This document shows positions 23,676-32,385 of a DNA stretch of 64,000 nucleotides, piece by piece (position 1 is the stretch's first letter; every line of letters begins with the position of its first letter). The notes beneath the pieces are model-generated. The model saw only the letters and a program-made list of their open reading frames with translations. It was not told where the DNA came from and ran no database searches. Origin of the DNA: Alicyclobacillus fructus (GTDB taxonomy: Bacteria; Bacillota; Bacilli; Alicyclobacillales; Alicyclobacillaceae); NCBI RefSeq assembly GCF_017329605.1, contig NZ_JAFMTY010000011.1, positions 31,450 through 95,449 of the forward strand, given 5' to 3'. The position numbers were made by a program, and so were the translations under genes.

Positions 23676-24584
23676 GTGGATCTGCAGTTGCGCGTGTTTG
23701 TCACAGTCGTCGAGGAAAACAGCTTCACGAGGGCGGCCGAAAAGTTGCACATCAGCCAACCCGCCATCAGCCAGCACGTGCAGACCCTGGAGCAACGGCT
23801 TGGCGTTCGCCTGATCGATCGCGGCCGCAGGCGTCTCCAGGTAAATCCGGCTGGAACGATCGTTTACCAGCACGCGAAGGAAATCCTCGCGCTGTACCGC
23901 CGCATGGAGCGGCTCATCGCCGACATGCAGGAGGTTCCGGCTGGACAGGTTCACGTGGGCGCGAGCCTCACGTACGGGGAATACGTGCTGCCGCACGTGA
24001 TCGCGCGGTTTCGCAGGGCGTATCCTGCCGTCCAGCCGTCCGTGTCCATCGCCAACACGCAAACCATTGCGCACAGGGTGGCCGTGCGCGATCTCGACAT
24101 CGGGATCGTCGAAGGGCGCGACGTGGTGGAAGACGAAGTGGTGCTGACTCCGTTCGCGGAGGACGAGATGCTGGTGGTCACAAGCCCATCGTCGCCCTGG
24201 TATTCCGACGCGCCGGATCGCTCGCTGCTCGAGCGGGCCACGTGGTTCATCCGCGAACCCGGGTCCGGAACGCGGGAAATGACGGATCGGCTGTTCGTCC
24301 AGCTCGGTATTCAGCCGCGCGATCTCGTCGAATACACGAGCAGCCAGGTCATCAAGGAGTCGGTGACCGCGGGCCTTGGCCTTGCGTGCCTCTCGCGCTG
24401 GGTGGTGGCCCGGGAACTCGGCTGGGGGCTGTTGCGCGCGCTTCGCATCCCCTGTGCGCCGGTGAAACGCACGTTTTCCATCGTGACGCCGAAGTCCGAA
24501 TTCGAGACGAAGGCCTCCAAGCTGTTGTACGCCTTTCTCATGGAACACGGATCGCCGAAAAACCCAAGCCTCGCGGGCGAATAA
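23676..24584 (+). CDS. LysR-family transcriptional regulator
   Basis: Regulator of 302 residues. From the GTG at 23676 it reads VDLQLRVFVTVVEENSFTRA, the classic LysR N-terminal helix-turn-helix (about 1-60, with ISQPAISQHVQTLE as recognition part), followed by the linker helix and a two-lobe inducer-binding domain. ATG at 23658 would add six residues that do not fit family alignments. Composition resembles the CysL/CbbR-like subgroup. It is divergent from the TDT transporter and probably controls it and itself through the palindrome at 23643. The inducer is unknown. Confidence 0.9.
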   Translation: MDLQLRVFVTVVEENSFTRAAEKLHISQPAISQHVQTLEQRLGVRLIDRGRRRLQVNPAGTIVYQHAKEILALYRRMERLIADMQEVPAGQVHVGASLTYGEYVLPHVIARFRRAYPAVQPSVSIANTQTIAHRVAVRDLDIGIVEGRDVVEDEVVLTPFAEDEMLVVTSPSSPWYSDAPDRSLLERATWFIREPGSGTREMTDRLFVQLGIQPRDLVEYTSSQVIKESVTAGLGLACLSRWVVARELGWGLLRALRIPCAPVKRTFSIVTPKSEFETKASKLLYAFLMEHGSPKNPSLAGE

Positions 24585-24648
24585 GGCGCACGGCACGCGG
24601 CAGGCCGGAGCAGGCCGTTCGCCGCCCTCGTCTCGCGTGCGGCGCGTT

Positions 24649-25128
24649 TCACTTGTGATACGGTTCGCCGCGCAGGATACGAATGCCGCAGTACAACTGT
24701 TCCAGAAGGACCACGCGCGCCAAGGCGTGCGGCAAGGTGATGGGCCCGAAGCTCCAGCGAAGCGCGGCGCGGCGCTTGATGCGCGGATGCAACCCGCGCG
24801 ATCCGCCGATGACGAACACGAGCCGCCCATATCCGGCGGCGCACAGCCTGTCGTACCGCTCGCTCCAGGCCTCGGAAGACAGCGGCTCGCCGGCGATATC
24901 GAGCGCGATCACGCCGTCCCTCGGGCGAAGCCTCTGCTCAATCCGCTCCGCCTCTCGTTGCAGCATCGCTTCCACCTCGCCGGGCGACATCCGGTCGCTG
25001 TCCGGTTCGTCCGGCACCTCCACCATTTCCAGGTCCACATACGCCGAAAGGCGCTTCTCGTATTCGCGAAGCGCCTCCAGCCAGAACGTCTCCCGAATTT
25101 TCCCCACCGCCACCACCGCGATGCGCAC
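24649..25128 (-). CDS. rlmH: 23S rRNA (pseudouridine1915-N3)-methyltransferase
   Basis: SPOUT-class SAM-dependent methyltransferase that modifies pseudouridine 1915 in helix 69 of 23S rRNA on assembled ribosomes. The GTG at 25128 has AGGGGGAG 6 bases upstream and gives the standard 159 residues. RIAVVAVGKIRE at the start, FVIGGSRGL in the knot, and LPHALARVVLLEQLYCGIRI with the terminal GEPYHK are diagnostic. It is the last gene of the walR-walK-walH-walI-walJ-htrA series, as in B. subtilis. Sequence between it and lysR contains GC-rich inverted repeats (GGCACGCG and CGCGTGC) that may end both transcripts. Confidence 0.97.
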   Translation of the reverse strand: MRIAVVAVGKIRETFWLEALREYEKRLSAYVDLEMVEVPDEPDSDRMSPGEVEAMLQREAERIEQRLRPRDGVIALDIAGEPLSSEAWSERYDRLCAAGYGRLVFVIGGSRGLHPRIKRRAALRWSFGPITLPHALARVVLLEQLYCGIRILRGEPYHK

Positions 25129-25182
25129 CCGACGCTCCCCCTTCCGCTGGGGACGCAAAGCGGCCAAGCCGCCCGTTCTCAA

Positions 25183-26385
25183 TTACCGGGCGAAGTCGAG
25201 CGCTGGCTCGGCGGTCCGTCTCGTCCCCATCTGGCCAATTTTCACCTTCAGCGCGAGCAACTGATCCCCTCGATACACGCGCAAAGCCGCGACGTCCCCC
25301 GGTTTCGTCTGGAAGAGGGCCGTCCTCAGTTCCGCCATCGTCCGCACCGTCTGCCCATTGAAGCCGACGATCACGTCACCCGGCCGCAACCCCGCGGCTC
25401 GCGCCTCCAGCGAAGTCACGCGCTTCACCCACACGCCATAATCCACCGGAATGTCCGGCCACATCTGCTGCGGAAGCGAGGCGAGGGAGTAACCCTCCAC
25501 GCCGAGCGCCGGATGAACCGCGTGACCCTTCTCCATCAGCTGCTTGGCGACGACCTTCACCTCGTTCGAGGGAATCGCAAACCCCATCCCCTCGAAGTTC
25601 TGCGCGACAATTTTACAGCTGTTGATACCGATGACCTCGCCGCGAATGTTGAGCAAGGGGCCGCCGCTGTTGCCCGGATTGATGGCTGCGTCCGTCTGAA
25701 TCACCGTCTGGTAGTCGAGCGTCTGCCCCGTGGCCTCGTCCTGCACCGGCATCAGGCGCGATTTTGCGCTCACGATCCCGCTCGTGACCGTGTCGGCAAA
25801 ATCCAGGCCGAGCGGCGTCCCGATGGCGATGGCCGGTTCCCCGGCCTCGATGCGGCTGGAGTCCGCGAACGTGATCGGCTCGACGCCGCGAAACACCGAC
25901 GCGGGCACGCGCAACACCGCCAGATCCGTGTACGGGTCCGTGCCCACCACGTCCGCGTCGTGATGTTTGCCCGGATCCACCACAATGTCCACCTTCGCGG
26001 CGCCTTCCACCACGTGGTTGTTGGTGACGATGTACGCGTGCCGATCGTCCTTGTAAAACATGACGCCCGTTCCGATGCCGGTGGCCTGCAGCTTGGACGT
26101 CTGAGAGAAGAAGTTCGACACCAGCTGATAGTTCTCCACGCCGACGACATCCGGCTCGACTCGCTTCACCGCCTGCGTGACGCCGGTCGATAAGCTCACC
26201 ACGCCGCCCGGATCGGCCGCCATGTCCACCGCCCGCACCACGGAAGGCGATGGCGCAGGTGCAGAGATGGCCGCCCCACCTCGCGATGCTGCGATCGCGG
26301 CCGCCGCTCCCGCGCCACTCGATACCAACGCCACTGCTCCGATCACCCATGCACGCGTCAGCCGTCTCTCGCGCATTCCGCTCAC
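25183..26385 (-). CDS. htrA: HtrA-like membrane-anchored serine protease (YyxA type)
   Basis: S1C-family quality-control protease of 400 residues acting outside the cytoplasmic membrane. The GTG at 26385 follows GGGGGGATGAG. One N-terminal helix (about 12-33) anchors it. The trypsin-like domain has the triad His124 (TNNHVV), Asp154 (TDLAVL) and Ser240 (NPGNSGGP). One PDZ domain follows (about 300-390: GVWVKRVTSLEARAAGLRPG). The gene lies 62 bases after walJ and before rlmH, matching B. subtilis yyxA in the walRK operon, so it probably belongs to cell-envelope stress control. Confidence 0.95.
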   Translation of the reverse strand: MSGMRERRLTRAWVIGAVALVSSGAGAAAAIAASRGGAAISAPAPSPSVVRAVDMAADPGGVVSLSTGVTQAVKRVEPDVVGVENYQLVSNFFSQTSKLQATGIGTGVMFYKDDRHAYIVTNNHVVEGAAKVDIVVDPGKHHDADVVGTDPYTDLAVLRVPASVFRGVEPITFADSSRIEAGEPAIAIGTPLGLDFADTVTSGIVSAKSRLMPVQDEATGQTLDYQTVIQTDAAINPGNSGGPLLNIRGEVIGINSCKIVAQNFEGMGFAIPSNEVKVVAKQLMEKGHAVHPALGVEGYSLASLPQQMWPDIPVDYGVWVKRVTSLEARAAGLRPGDVIVGFNGQTVRTMAELRTALFQTKPGDVAALRVYRGDQLLALKVKIGQMGTRRTAEPALDFAR

Positions 26386-26447
26386 AGCTCATCCCCCCGC
26401 GTATCGACGCGATTTGCTGAGGGTAGTGTGAGCGGGAAAGCTTGGCA

Positions 26448-27254
26448 TCATACGGTTGCCCGGGAAATTTTCATCGCTGAACAAGCCGCTTGGCGGCTCG
26501 TCCGATGCAGCCGGAGGCGTTCTCTCAACTCCGGCCTTGCGTCGAGCACAATCTGTTCCACCGTCAATTCCGCGAGCTCCGGCAGATTGTTCTCGCCGCT
26601 CAGGTGCGCGAGATACACGTGCACGGGCTCGTCGCCCAGAATGTCGATCAGCGCGTACGCCGCGTCCACGTTCGACAGGTGCCCCTTGTCGCCGAGAATG
26701 CGCCGCTTCAGGTGCCAGGGATACGGACCCGCGCGGAGCATCTCCGTGTCGTGGTTGGTCTCAAACACATACACATCGCAGCCCTGCAGAAGTTCGCGCT
26801 GCCGATCGCTGACGTAGCCGAGATCGGTCACCACGGCGAGGCTGCCTTCTACCGTGTCGAAGCGAAACGCGACCGGCTCCTCGGCGTCGTGCGACACGGC
26901 GAACGGCGTGATGCGCACACCGCCGAGTTCAAACGCCTCTCCCGCGCGAATATGTACGACGCGCTCCAGATCTTCGATACGCGCCTTGGCCGGCAAACCG
27001 GCATATGTACCCTCCGTCATGTAGAGCGGAGCGTCGCATTTTTTCGCGAGTTGAACGAGACCTTTGACGTGATCGTCGTGCTCATGGGTGACCAGGACAG
27101 CCGTGAGATCGCGCAGTTCCCGCTCGCATTGCGTGCGAAGCCGCATCTCGAGCTGCCGGCCGCTGAGCCCCGCGTCGAGCAGGATGCGCGTCTCGCCCGA
27201 CTCCAAATACAGGCTGTTGCCGTTGCTGCCGCTCGCCAGGACACAGAAGTACAC
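26448..27254 (-). CDS. walJ: Metallo-beta-lactamase-fold hydrolase WalJ (YycJ)
   Basis: Cytoplasmic nuclease-like protein of 268 residues. LASGSNGNSLYLESGETRIL at the start, the THEHDDHVKG metal motif, SHDAEEPVAF and the late HLSGENNL are diagnostic for YycJ, a beta-lactamase-fold protein with 5'-3' exonuclease activity reported for Bacillus homologues and linked to the WalRK pathway. GTG at 27254 has GGAGG 7 bases upstream. It follows walI after 54 bases. Its exact contribution to wall regulation is unsettled in the literature. Confidence 0.95.
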   Translation of the reverse strand: MYFCVLASGSNGNSLYLESGETRILLDAGLSGRQLEMRLRTQCERELRDLTAVLVTHEHDDHVKGLVQLAKKCDAPLYMTEGTYAGLPAKARIEDLERVVHIRAGEAFELGGVRITPFAVSHDAEEPVAFRFDTVEGSLAVVTDLGYVSDRQRELLQGCDVYVFETNHDTEMLRAGPYPWHLKRRILGDKGHLSNVDAAYALIDILGDEPVHVYLAHLSGENNLPELAELTVEQIVLDARPELRERLRLHRTSRQAACSAMKISRATV

Positions 27255-27308
27255 GCGCTCGCCTCCTTTGGCCCACGGCCCATTCCGATGCTCCTCCGCC
27301 GGGCGGGC

Positions 27309-28145
27309 TCAGTAGGCGTTCTGCATCTCCACCTCGCCGGTGAACGCGTTCACGAAGTACGTTCCCGCGGTGGTCACGATGCGCCACACTGGAAACCAAT
27401 AGCTGTGCAAGATGGCCTGACTGCCGGAGGCGACCTGGATTTTGCGGGCGTAGCCGAGATCGACCTTGACGACGCTGTTCACCTGGCCGGATCCGGCCTT
27501 GTCCACCGCCTCGGCGAAGCTGTCCAGCGCGTCGAGCGCGCTGATCACCGGTTTGGGAGGGCTGTTTGCCTGGACGTGATCGATATACGTCTGAGTATAG
27601 CCGATGAGCTGACCTTTGTCCTGCACGGTGATCACGTCCGCGTCAAAGACGGGATAGCCGTTCACCACCTCGAAGTACACGGTGTGCGCGGGGTCGGACG
27701 TGATCGGGTCAGGTCCGTAATCCGTGCCGCGGAACACGTAGGCCAGCGGGCCGCGATTCGGGGGAAGCGGCAAAGGAGGTCGGTACTGAACCGCCCAGGT
27801 GCCCTGGCCGGTGACGGTGATCTGGCCTTCGCTCGTGGTGAGCGTGCCGCCGGAGATCTGGACTTTGCCCTTTGCGCCTGGAAACGCCGCCTGCTCGAGC
27901 GAAGACCAGCGCGGATTGGCGAAGTCGGCCTGGAACGTGACGAGGCTGGGCTGCCCCGACGGGACGGAGGTCGTCAGGCTGAAGCCCTGATTGGCGAGAA
28001 GCGTCTTCGTGTTGGCCAGGGCGTCGGCTGGCGACTCCGCGTAGCCGCTCGCCAACTGCCGAGATTCGTACAAGAGCCAGCCCAGGATGCAGTCGAGCAG
28101 GGCAAATAGGGCGATGAGCCACGATTTCGCGACTTCCCAGTTCAC
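27309..28145 (-). CDS. walI: WalRK accessory protein WalI (YycI)
   Basis: Membrane-anchored regulator of WalK (278 residues). The GTG at 28145 overlaps the walH stop (GTGA) and follows GGGGGG. NWEVAKSWLIALFALLDCIL is the single N-terminal helix region typical of YycI, followed by an extracytoplasmic domain with paired repeats. In B. subtilis YycI and YycH form a complex with WalK and repress it. Sequence conservation in this family is low, so the call relies on gene order and topology as well as on the N-terminus. Confidence 0.9.
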   Translation of the reverse strand: MNWEVAKSWLIALFALLDCILGWLLYESRQLASGYAESPADALANTKTLLANQGFSLTTSVPSGQPSLVTFQADFANPRWSSLEQAAFPGAKGKVQISGGTLTTSEGQITVTGQGTWAVQYRPPLPLPPNRGPLAYVFRGTDYGPDPITSDPAHTVYFEVVNGYPVFDADVITVQDKGQLIGYTQTYIDHVQANSPPKPVISALDALDSFAEAVDKAGSGQVNSVVKVDLGYARKIQVASGSQAILHSYWFPVWRIVTTAGTYFVNAFTGEVEMQNAY

Positions 28146-29455
28146 GACAATCCCCCCGCGATGATTTGGCCCGATGTCGCGTTCAGGACCCATACGCCGC
28201 CGCTCGCGTTCGTGACGTAGTAGATGGGCACAAGGCGCATTTGTCCAGCCTTCATCCCTTGCATCGACGGCCAATAGCCCGGTTCCACGTGAAACGTCGC
28301 GAGCGAAACGGTCTTCGCGCCGGTCACTCTGGCCAGCGCCTTCTCCAGCGCATCCATGCCCATCACGGGCACCGAAACGGCCTGCACCGGCTTTGTCAGT
28401 TCCCAGAGCGGCCGATCAAACTCCATGACGTGGCCGCTGTCGATCTCGAAGTTGTAATCGGCGTCATTCGAGAGGATGGGATATCCGTCGACGTACTGGG
28501 CCAGCGAGAAGCTCGGACCGTTCAGGTTGATGGTCAACATGCCGACGAGATCGAAACCGATGAGGTTCGCTGGGCCGCCTCCATGCGCGTGAAGAAAATC
28601 GAGCGCGGCGACATCGTCCTCCGCGTGGGCCGGCGCGGCGCTGGCGTTCGGATCCTCGTATTGCAGGGCCAGTGCGGCGCGATCGACCTGGACCGCGCGG
28701 CTGCCGTCCGTCCAGAGGGTCACGGATTTGCTCTCCTGGATGCGGGTGATGGCCTGCGGATTGACGAAGAACGACTGCACGAGCGGCATGATGGGAGGCT
28801 CTGTGTACGCGTACACGTAGCTCGTCATGCGGCCGTGCACTGGGACGAAGCTCTCGCCTTCGAAGTCGCTCCACGCGGAGTAGGGCGCCGCCGTCACGTC
28901 GCGCTGCGCCTGCCGGATGATCGTCGACGCCGGGACCTGGGCCGTGGCCGCCATCAGCTCGGACTTGCCGGCCGGGTTCATCCCCTCGTACACCACGGTG
29001 CACAACTCGCCCGGGCCCGACACGAGCGCGATGGCGCGACAGCTGAGGCTTCCGACCGATGGGGCGAGATCGCCGAGCCAGACCCGCCCGACGGCCGGAT
29101 CGAGCGGGATGCCGAACTGGAAGACGACGCTCGCCTGGGCCCCCGACGGCATCGCGGCGATGGGCTGAGGGCGTTGCGCGTGGAGGCCCATCAGGAGGCT
29201 CGTCCACGCGGCATACGCGGCGCTCCCCGGCCGCGCGACGGTGTACCCCTCGCCCGCTCGGATGTCGATCTCGTACGGCGCCACGGTCGAGGCGAGCGAG
29301 GGCGACGTCGAATACGGGATGGTTTGGGTCTGCGTCAGGCCGATCTCGGCGCCTCCCTGCAGGTTTCCAGACCAGAGCGCGTAGCTCAGGACCACGCTGC
29401 CCGCGACGAGCAGCGCCAGGATGACCGTCTTCGCCGTCCGCCACCATGCCCTCAT
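28142..29455 (-). CDS. walH: WalRK accessory protein WalH (YycH)
   Basis: 437-residue protein with one N-terminal helix (AKTVILALLVAGSVVLSYAL) and a large outside domain, as in YycH, the partner of YycI in controlling the WalK kinase. LSYALWSG and the late domain with VDGYPILSN match the family style. The start overlaps the walK stop (ATGA) and the end overlaps walI, so all four wal genes appear translationally coupled. A parS-like sequence lies inside the gene at 28281-28296. Confidence 0.9.
   Translation of the reverse strand: MRAWWRTAKTVILALLVAGSVVLSYALWSGNLQGGAEIGLTQTQTIPYSTSPSLASTVAPYEIDIRAGEGYTVARPGSAAYAAWTSLLMGLHAQRPQPIAAMPSGAQASVVFQFGIPLDPAVGRVWLGDLAPSVGSLSCRAIALVSGPGELCTVVYEGMNPAGKSELMAATAQVPASTIIRQAQRDVTAAPYSAWSDFEGESFVPVHGRMTSYVYAYTEPPIMPLVQSFFVNPQAITRIQESKSVTLWTDGSRAVQVDRAALALQYEDPNASAAPAHAEDDVAALDFLHAHGGGPANLIGFDLVGMLTINLNGPSFSLAQYVDGYPILSNDADYNFEIDSGHVMEFDRPLWELTKPVQAVSVPVMGMDALEKALARVTGAKTVSLATFHVEPGYWPSMQGMKAGQMRLVPIYYVTNASGGVWVLNATSGQIIAGGLS
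28281..28296. promoter_or_regulatory. Candidate parS site inside walH
   Basis: GGTTCCACGTGAAACG matches the Firmicute ParB-binding consensus TGTTnCACGTGAAACA at 14 of 16 positions, missing only the outer base on each side. Firmicute parS sites often lie inside origin-proximal genes. Confidence 0.65.
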
Positions 29456-31221
29456 GCGGCATCCTCCTCCGCCCGCCGCAGCGTCACGTACACCGTCGTC
29501 CCCCGCTGCGGCTCGCTCTCCATGCGGATTTCGCCGCCCATGCGCTCCACCATCTCCCGCGCGAGAGCCAGCCCAAGCCCGGTGCCCCCGCCGCGGCGGC
29601 TCCGCCCCTTTTCGACCCGATAGAACCGCTCGAACACGTGGGGCAGATCCTCTGGGGGAATGCCGATGCCCGTGTCCGAGACCACAAACGTGATGTGCTC
29701 TCGCTCCACTTCCGTCCGCACGTCGATCCGCCCGCCCGGCGGCGTGTACTTGAGCGCGTTCGACAGGACGTTGTCCAATACGCGGTTGACCATGTCCTCG
29801 TCTCCGTAGACGCAGACCCGGCGCTCGTGCGGCAGATGAACCCGAAGCGAGAGCTCCTGCTTGGCGGCCTGCAGCTGAAACCGTTCTCTCACGCCCGACA
29901 AGAGCCCGTCCACGGGAATGGCCCTCATCTCCACCCCGCGCGGCCCGCCCCGATCCAGGCCGGACAGGAGGAGCAGATCGCGCGTCAGGCGCACCATGCG
30001 ATCCGTCTCGCGGGCGATCACCTCGAGGAACTCGCGCTTGGTCTCCGCTTCGTCTTCGCCGAGATCGCGCATCACCTCGAGATACGACTTCACCGTGGTC
30101 AGCGGCGTGCGCAGCTCGTGCGACACGTTGCTGACGAAGTCCCGCCTCGCCTGATCGAGCTTCTCCTGCTCCGTGACGTCGCGGACGACCGCGACATAGC
30201 CGTCCACCTGCCCGCGGCGCTGGACGCTCGTCAGGATGACGTGGAAGATGGTGTTGCCGATCACGCGGACGTCCCGCACCCCGGTGGCCACATCCCCTTG
30301 CATGAGCCGTTCCAGCTCCAGCCGCCGGAGGGCCTCGTCCTCGCCGCCCGCGGCCTGGCTCAGCATCTGGCGCGCCGCGCGGTTCATCATCAGCACCTGC
30401 CCCGACGAATCCAGCACGATCACGCCCTCGCCCATCGACGTGATGACGGCGCGCAGGCGCTCCTGCTCAAGGCGGTTGGCCGCGATGGCCTCCTCGAGTT
30501 CGTCGGCAAGGTGGTTGATGGACGCGACGAGATCGCCAATTTCATCGTTGCTCGTGGCCGCGAGGCGCTGCGAGAAGTCCCCTCTCGCCATGACCTCGGC
30601 CTGGCGGGTCACTTCGATCACGGGGCGCGTCAGCGCGCGGGCGACGATGGCCCCGAGGATCATGACGATGGCCAGGACGCCGATGGAACCGGTGTAGAAG
30701 ATGGTGGTGGCCTGGTGGATGGTCTCGTAGGTGGGCTGGATGGACAGGACGTATTCGAGCACGCCGAGGTACGCCCCGTGCAGGGTCACCGGCACGGCCA
30801 CGGCGAGCAGGTGGCTCTTCGACAGGGGATCGTATCGCACGGATTGGGCGAACGTGTGGTGAAGCAGCGCCTGCGTGGCGACGGAGTCGATGCGCTTCTG
30901 CCCCACCAGCGCGCCGCCCGCAGTGGTGTACATCACGTAGCCGTTTTGATTCAACACGTACACGGTGCCGTTCAGGAACTGGGGCACAGACTGCAGGAGA
31001 TTGGCCACGGCGCTGTTGGACACTCTCGCCCCAGGCGCGAGCTCCGGGGCGATGAGCGTGGCCATCAGCTGGGCCTGCGTGCGCGCGGTCTGCGCCTGGT
31101 TGCGCACGAGGGACGACGTTAGGGCCTGGACAAAATAGGCCCCGATGAGCTCCACCGCGAACAGGATGAGCAACGTGTACACCATCACGAGCTTCACGCG
31201 CAGGCTCCGGAACCGCATCAT
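29452..31221 (-). CDS. walK: Essential two-component sensor kinase WalK
   Basis: Membrane histidine kinase of 589 residues that senses cell-wall status and phosphorylates WalR. Helix 1 (about 10-32), an extracellular domain (33-172), helix 2 (173-195), HAMP (about 195-247), PAS (about 252-355), the HisKA domain with His368 in NVSHELRTPL, and a C-terminal ATPase domain with NALKYTPPG, DTGIGIPPEDL and GGGTGLGLALA are all intact and in the standard order. Its start overlaps the walR stop (ATGA), so translation is coupled. The extracellular domain is sCache-like, as in other Firmicute WalK proteins. Confidence 0.97.
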   Translation of the reverse strand: MMRFRSLRVKLVMVYTLLILFAVELIGAYFVQALTSSLVRNQAQTARTQAQLMATLIAPELAPGARVSNSAVANLLQSVPQFLNGTVYVLNQNGYVMYTTAGGALVGQKRIDSVATQALLHHTFAQSVRYDPLSKSHLLAVAVPVTLHGAYLGVLEYVLSIQPTYETIHQATTIFYTGSIGVLAIVMILGAIVARALTRPVIEVTRQAEVMARGDFSQRLAATSNDEIGDLVASINHLADELEEAIAANRLEQERLRAVITSMGEGVIVLDSSGQVLMMNRAARQMLSQAAGGEDEALRRLELERLMQGDVATGVRDVRVIGNTIFHVILTSVQRRGQVDGYVAVVRDVTEQEKLDQARRDFVSNVSHELRTPLTTVKSYLEVMRDLGEDEAETKREFLEVIARETDRMVRLTRDLLLLSGLDRGGPRGVEMRAIPVDGLLSGVRERFQLQAAKQELSLRVHLPHERRVCVYGDEDMVNRVLDNVLSNALKYTPPGGRIDVRTEVEREHITFVVSDTGIGIPPEDLPHVFERFYRVEKGRSRRGGGTGLGLALAREMVERMGGEIRMESEPQRGTTVYVTLRRAEEDAA

Positions 31222-31910
31222 TCATTCCTCACATAATAGCCGACGCCGCGGCGCGTGAGCACATACCGCGGCTGGCTCGGATCCGGCTCCAGCTTCTCGC
31301 GCAGGCGGCGAATGGTCACGTCCACGGCCCGCGTGTCGCCGACGTAGTCGCTGCCCCAGACTTGGTCCACCAGCTGATCGCGCGTGAAGACGCGGCCCGG
31401 ATGTGCGGCGAGGACGGCGAGCACCTGAAACTCCCGGTGCGTGAGCGGGATGGGCTGCCCCGCCTTGGTGACGGTGTATTCGGCGAGATCGATCACGAGG
31501 TCCTGGACGACGTACCGCTCGCTCTGCCGATGTTCCCGCAGGACGTCCGACGCGCGCCGGAGATTCGCCTTGACCCGCGCCACGAGTTCCCGCGTGCTGA
31601 ACGGCTTCGTGACGTAGTCGTCCGCCCCAAGTTCGAGCCCGAGCACCTTATCCACCTCGTCGTCCTTCGCCGTCAGGATGATCACCGGCACGCCCGAGGC
31701 CTGGCGGATGGCCCGCAACACGTCAAAGCCGTCCACCTCCGGCAGCATCACGTCGAGCAAAATGAGATCCGGCTGGAGGGCTCGCCAGCGCTGCAGGGCT
31801 TCCGCCCCGTCGTACGCGCAAGAAACCCGGTATCCTTCTCGCTCGAGCGCAAAGCGCAGGATGTTGGCGATGGGCTCTTCGTCTTCCACCACCAGGATGT
31901 GCGCAGGCAT
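31218..31910 (-). CDS. walR: Essential response regulator WalR
   Basis: OmpR/PhoB-type regulator of 230 residues that controls wall hydrolase genes. The receiver has the acidic pocket (VVEDEEP), phospho-acceptor Asp53 (LLDVMLP), Thr80 (ILTAKDDE) and Lys102 (TKPF). The winged-helix DNA-binding domain covers about 130-230 (VGDTRAVDVTIRRLREKLE, TRRGVGYYVRNE). The start lies 13 bases after the arginine-rich gene. In Bacillus purA lies between dnaB and walR; here it does not. Confidence 0.97.
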   Translation of the reverse strand: MPAHILVVEDEEPIANILRFALEREGYRVSCAYDGAEALQRWRALQPDLILLDVMLPEVDGFDVLRAIRQASGVPVIILTAKDDEVDKVLGLELGADDYVTKPFSTRELVARVKANLRRASDVLREHRQSERYVVQDLVIDLAEYTVTKAGQPIPLTHREFQVLAVLAAHPGRVFTRDQLVDQVWGSDYVGDTRAVDVTIRRLREKLEPDPSQPRYVLTRRGVGYYVRNE

Positions 31911-31923
31911 ACGCTTCCCTCCC

Positions 31924-32385
31924 TCAGGACGATCTCGCCCACACGATGCGCGGATGGGAAAGTACCGTCGCGTACGAGCCCATGTTCTGCAGGAGAACGT
32001 CGTACGGGTTCGACACGCTCACCATGCCGAGATCGGGCTCGTACGCCCCCACGTCGATCACGGGCGGGCCGAACCACCAACTCTTCACGGTGACGTACGC
32101 CGTCACGTGCGGCGGGAGATACGCCGAAGCGTAGTCGGGAATGTCATATACGTAGGCGAACCGCGCCCAGAACACGAACAGGAGCGCGACGGCGAATGCG
32201 GCGAGCGCCCGCGCCCAAAACCGCAGGCTGCGAATCGCCCGCCACGCCCGCACGCGCCGCATGCGCCGTCTCCGTCGCCTTTTCCGGCGCTTTCGCGCCT
32301 TCTCCATCAGTTTTCGCCGTTCGCGGCGAGTCAGCCGGCGCTCGCCGACCGCCGAAAACGCGAGATCCGACTCGTATTCGTTCAT
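31924..32385 (-). CDS. Arginine-rich single-pass membrane protein of unknown function
   Basis: I do not recognise this 153-residue protein. Residues 16-55 contain about 21 arginines, including a run of six, and are probably cytoplasmic. A hydrophobic helix (about 57-75, FWARALAAFAVALLFVFWAR) follows, then about 75 outside residues rich in Tyr, Val and Pro. Its ATG overlaps the dnaB stop (ATGA), and walR begins 13 bases after its stop, so expression is tied to both. The location between the replicative helicase and the essential wall regulator, and nucleic-acid-like charge facing the cytoplasm, suggest contact with DNA, RNA or acidic lipid, which is speculation. Confidence 0.7.
   Translation of the reverse strand: MNEYESDLAFSAVGERRLTRRERRKLMEKARKRRKRRRRRRMRRVRAWRAIRSLRFWARALAAFAVALLFVFWARFAYVYDIPDYASAYLPPHVTAYVTVKSWWFGPPVIDVGAYEPDLGMVSVSNPYDVLLQNMGSYATVLSHPRIVWARSS

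Noticed and set aside
26452..26475. GCCCGGGAAAT resembling a Noc-binding site (ATTTCCCGGGAAAT), also at 58637 and partly at 14756 and 39331
   Set aside because: Only one half of the palindrome matches in each case; no full 14-bp site was found in the window.
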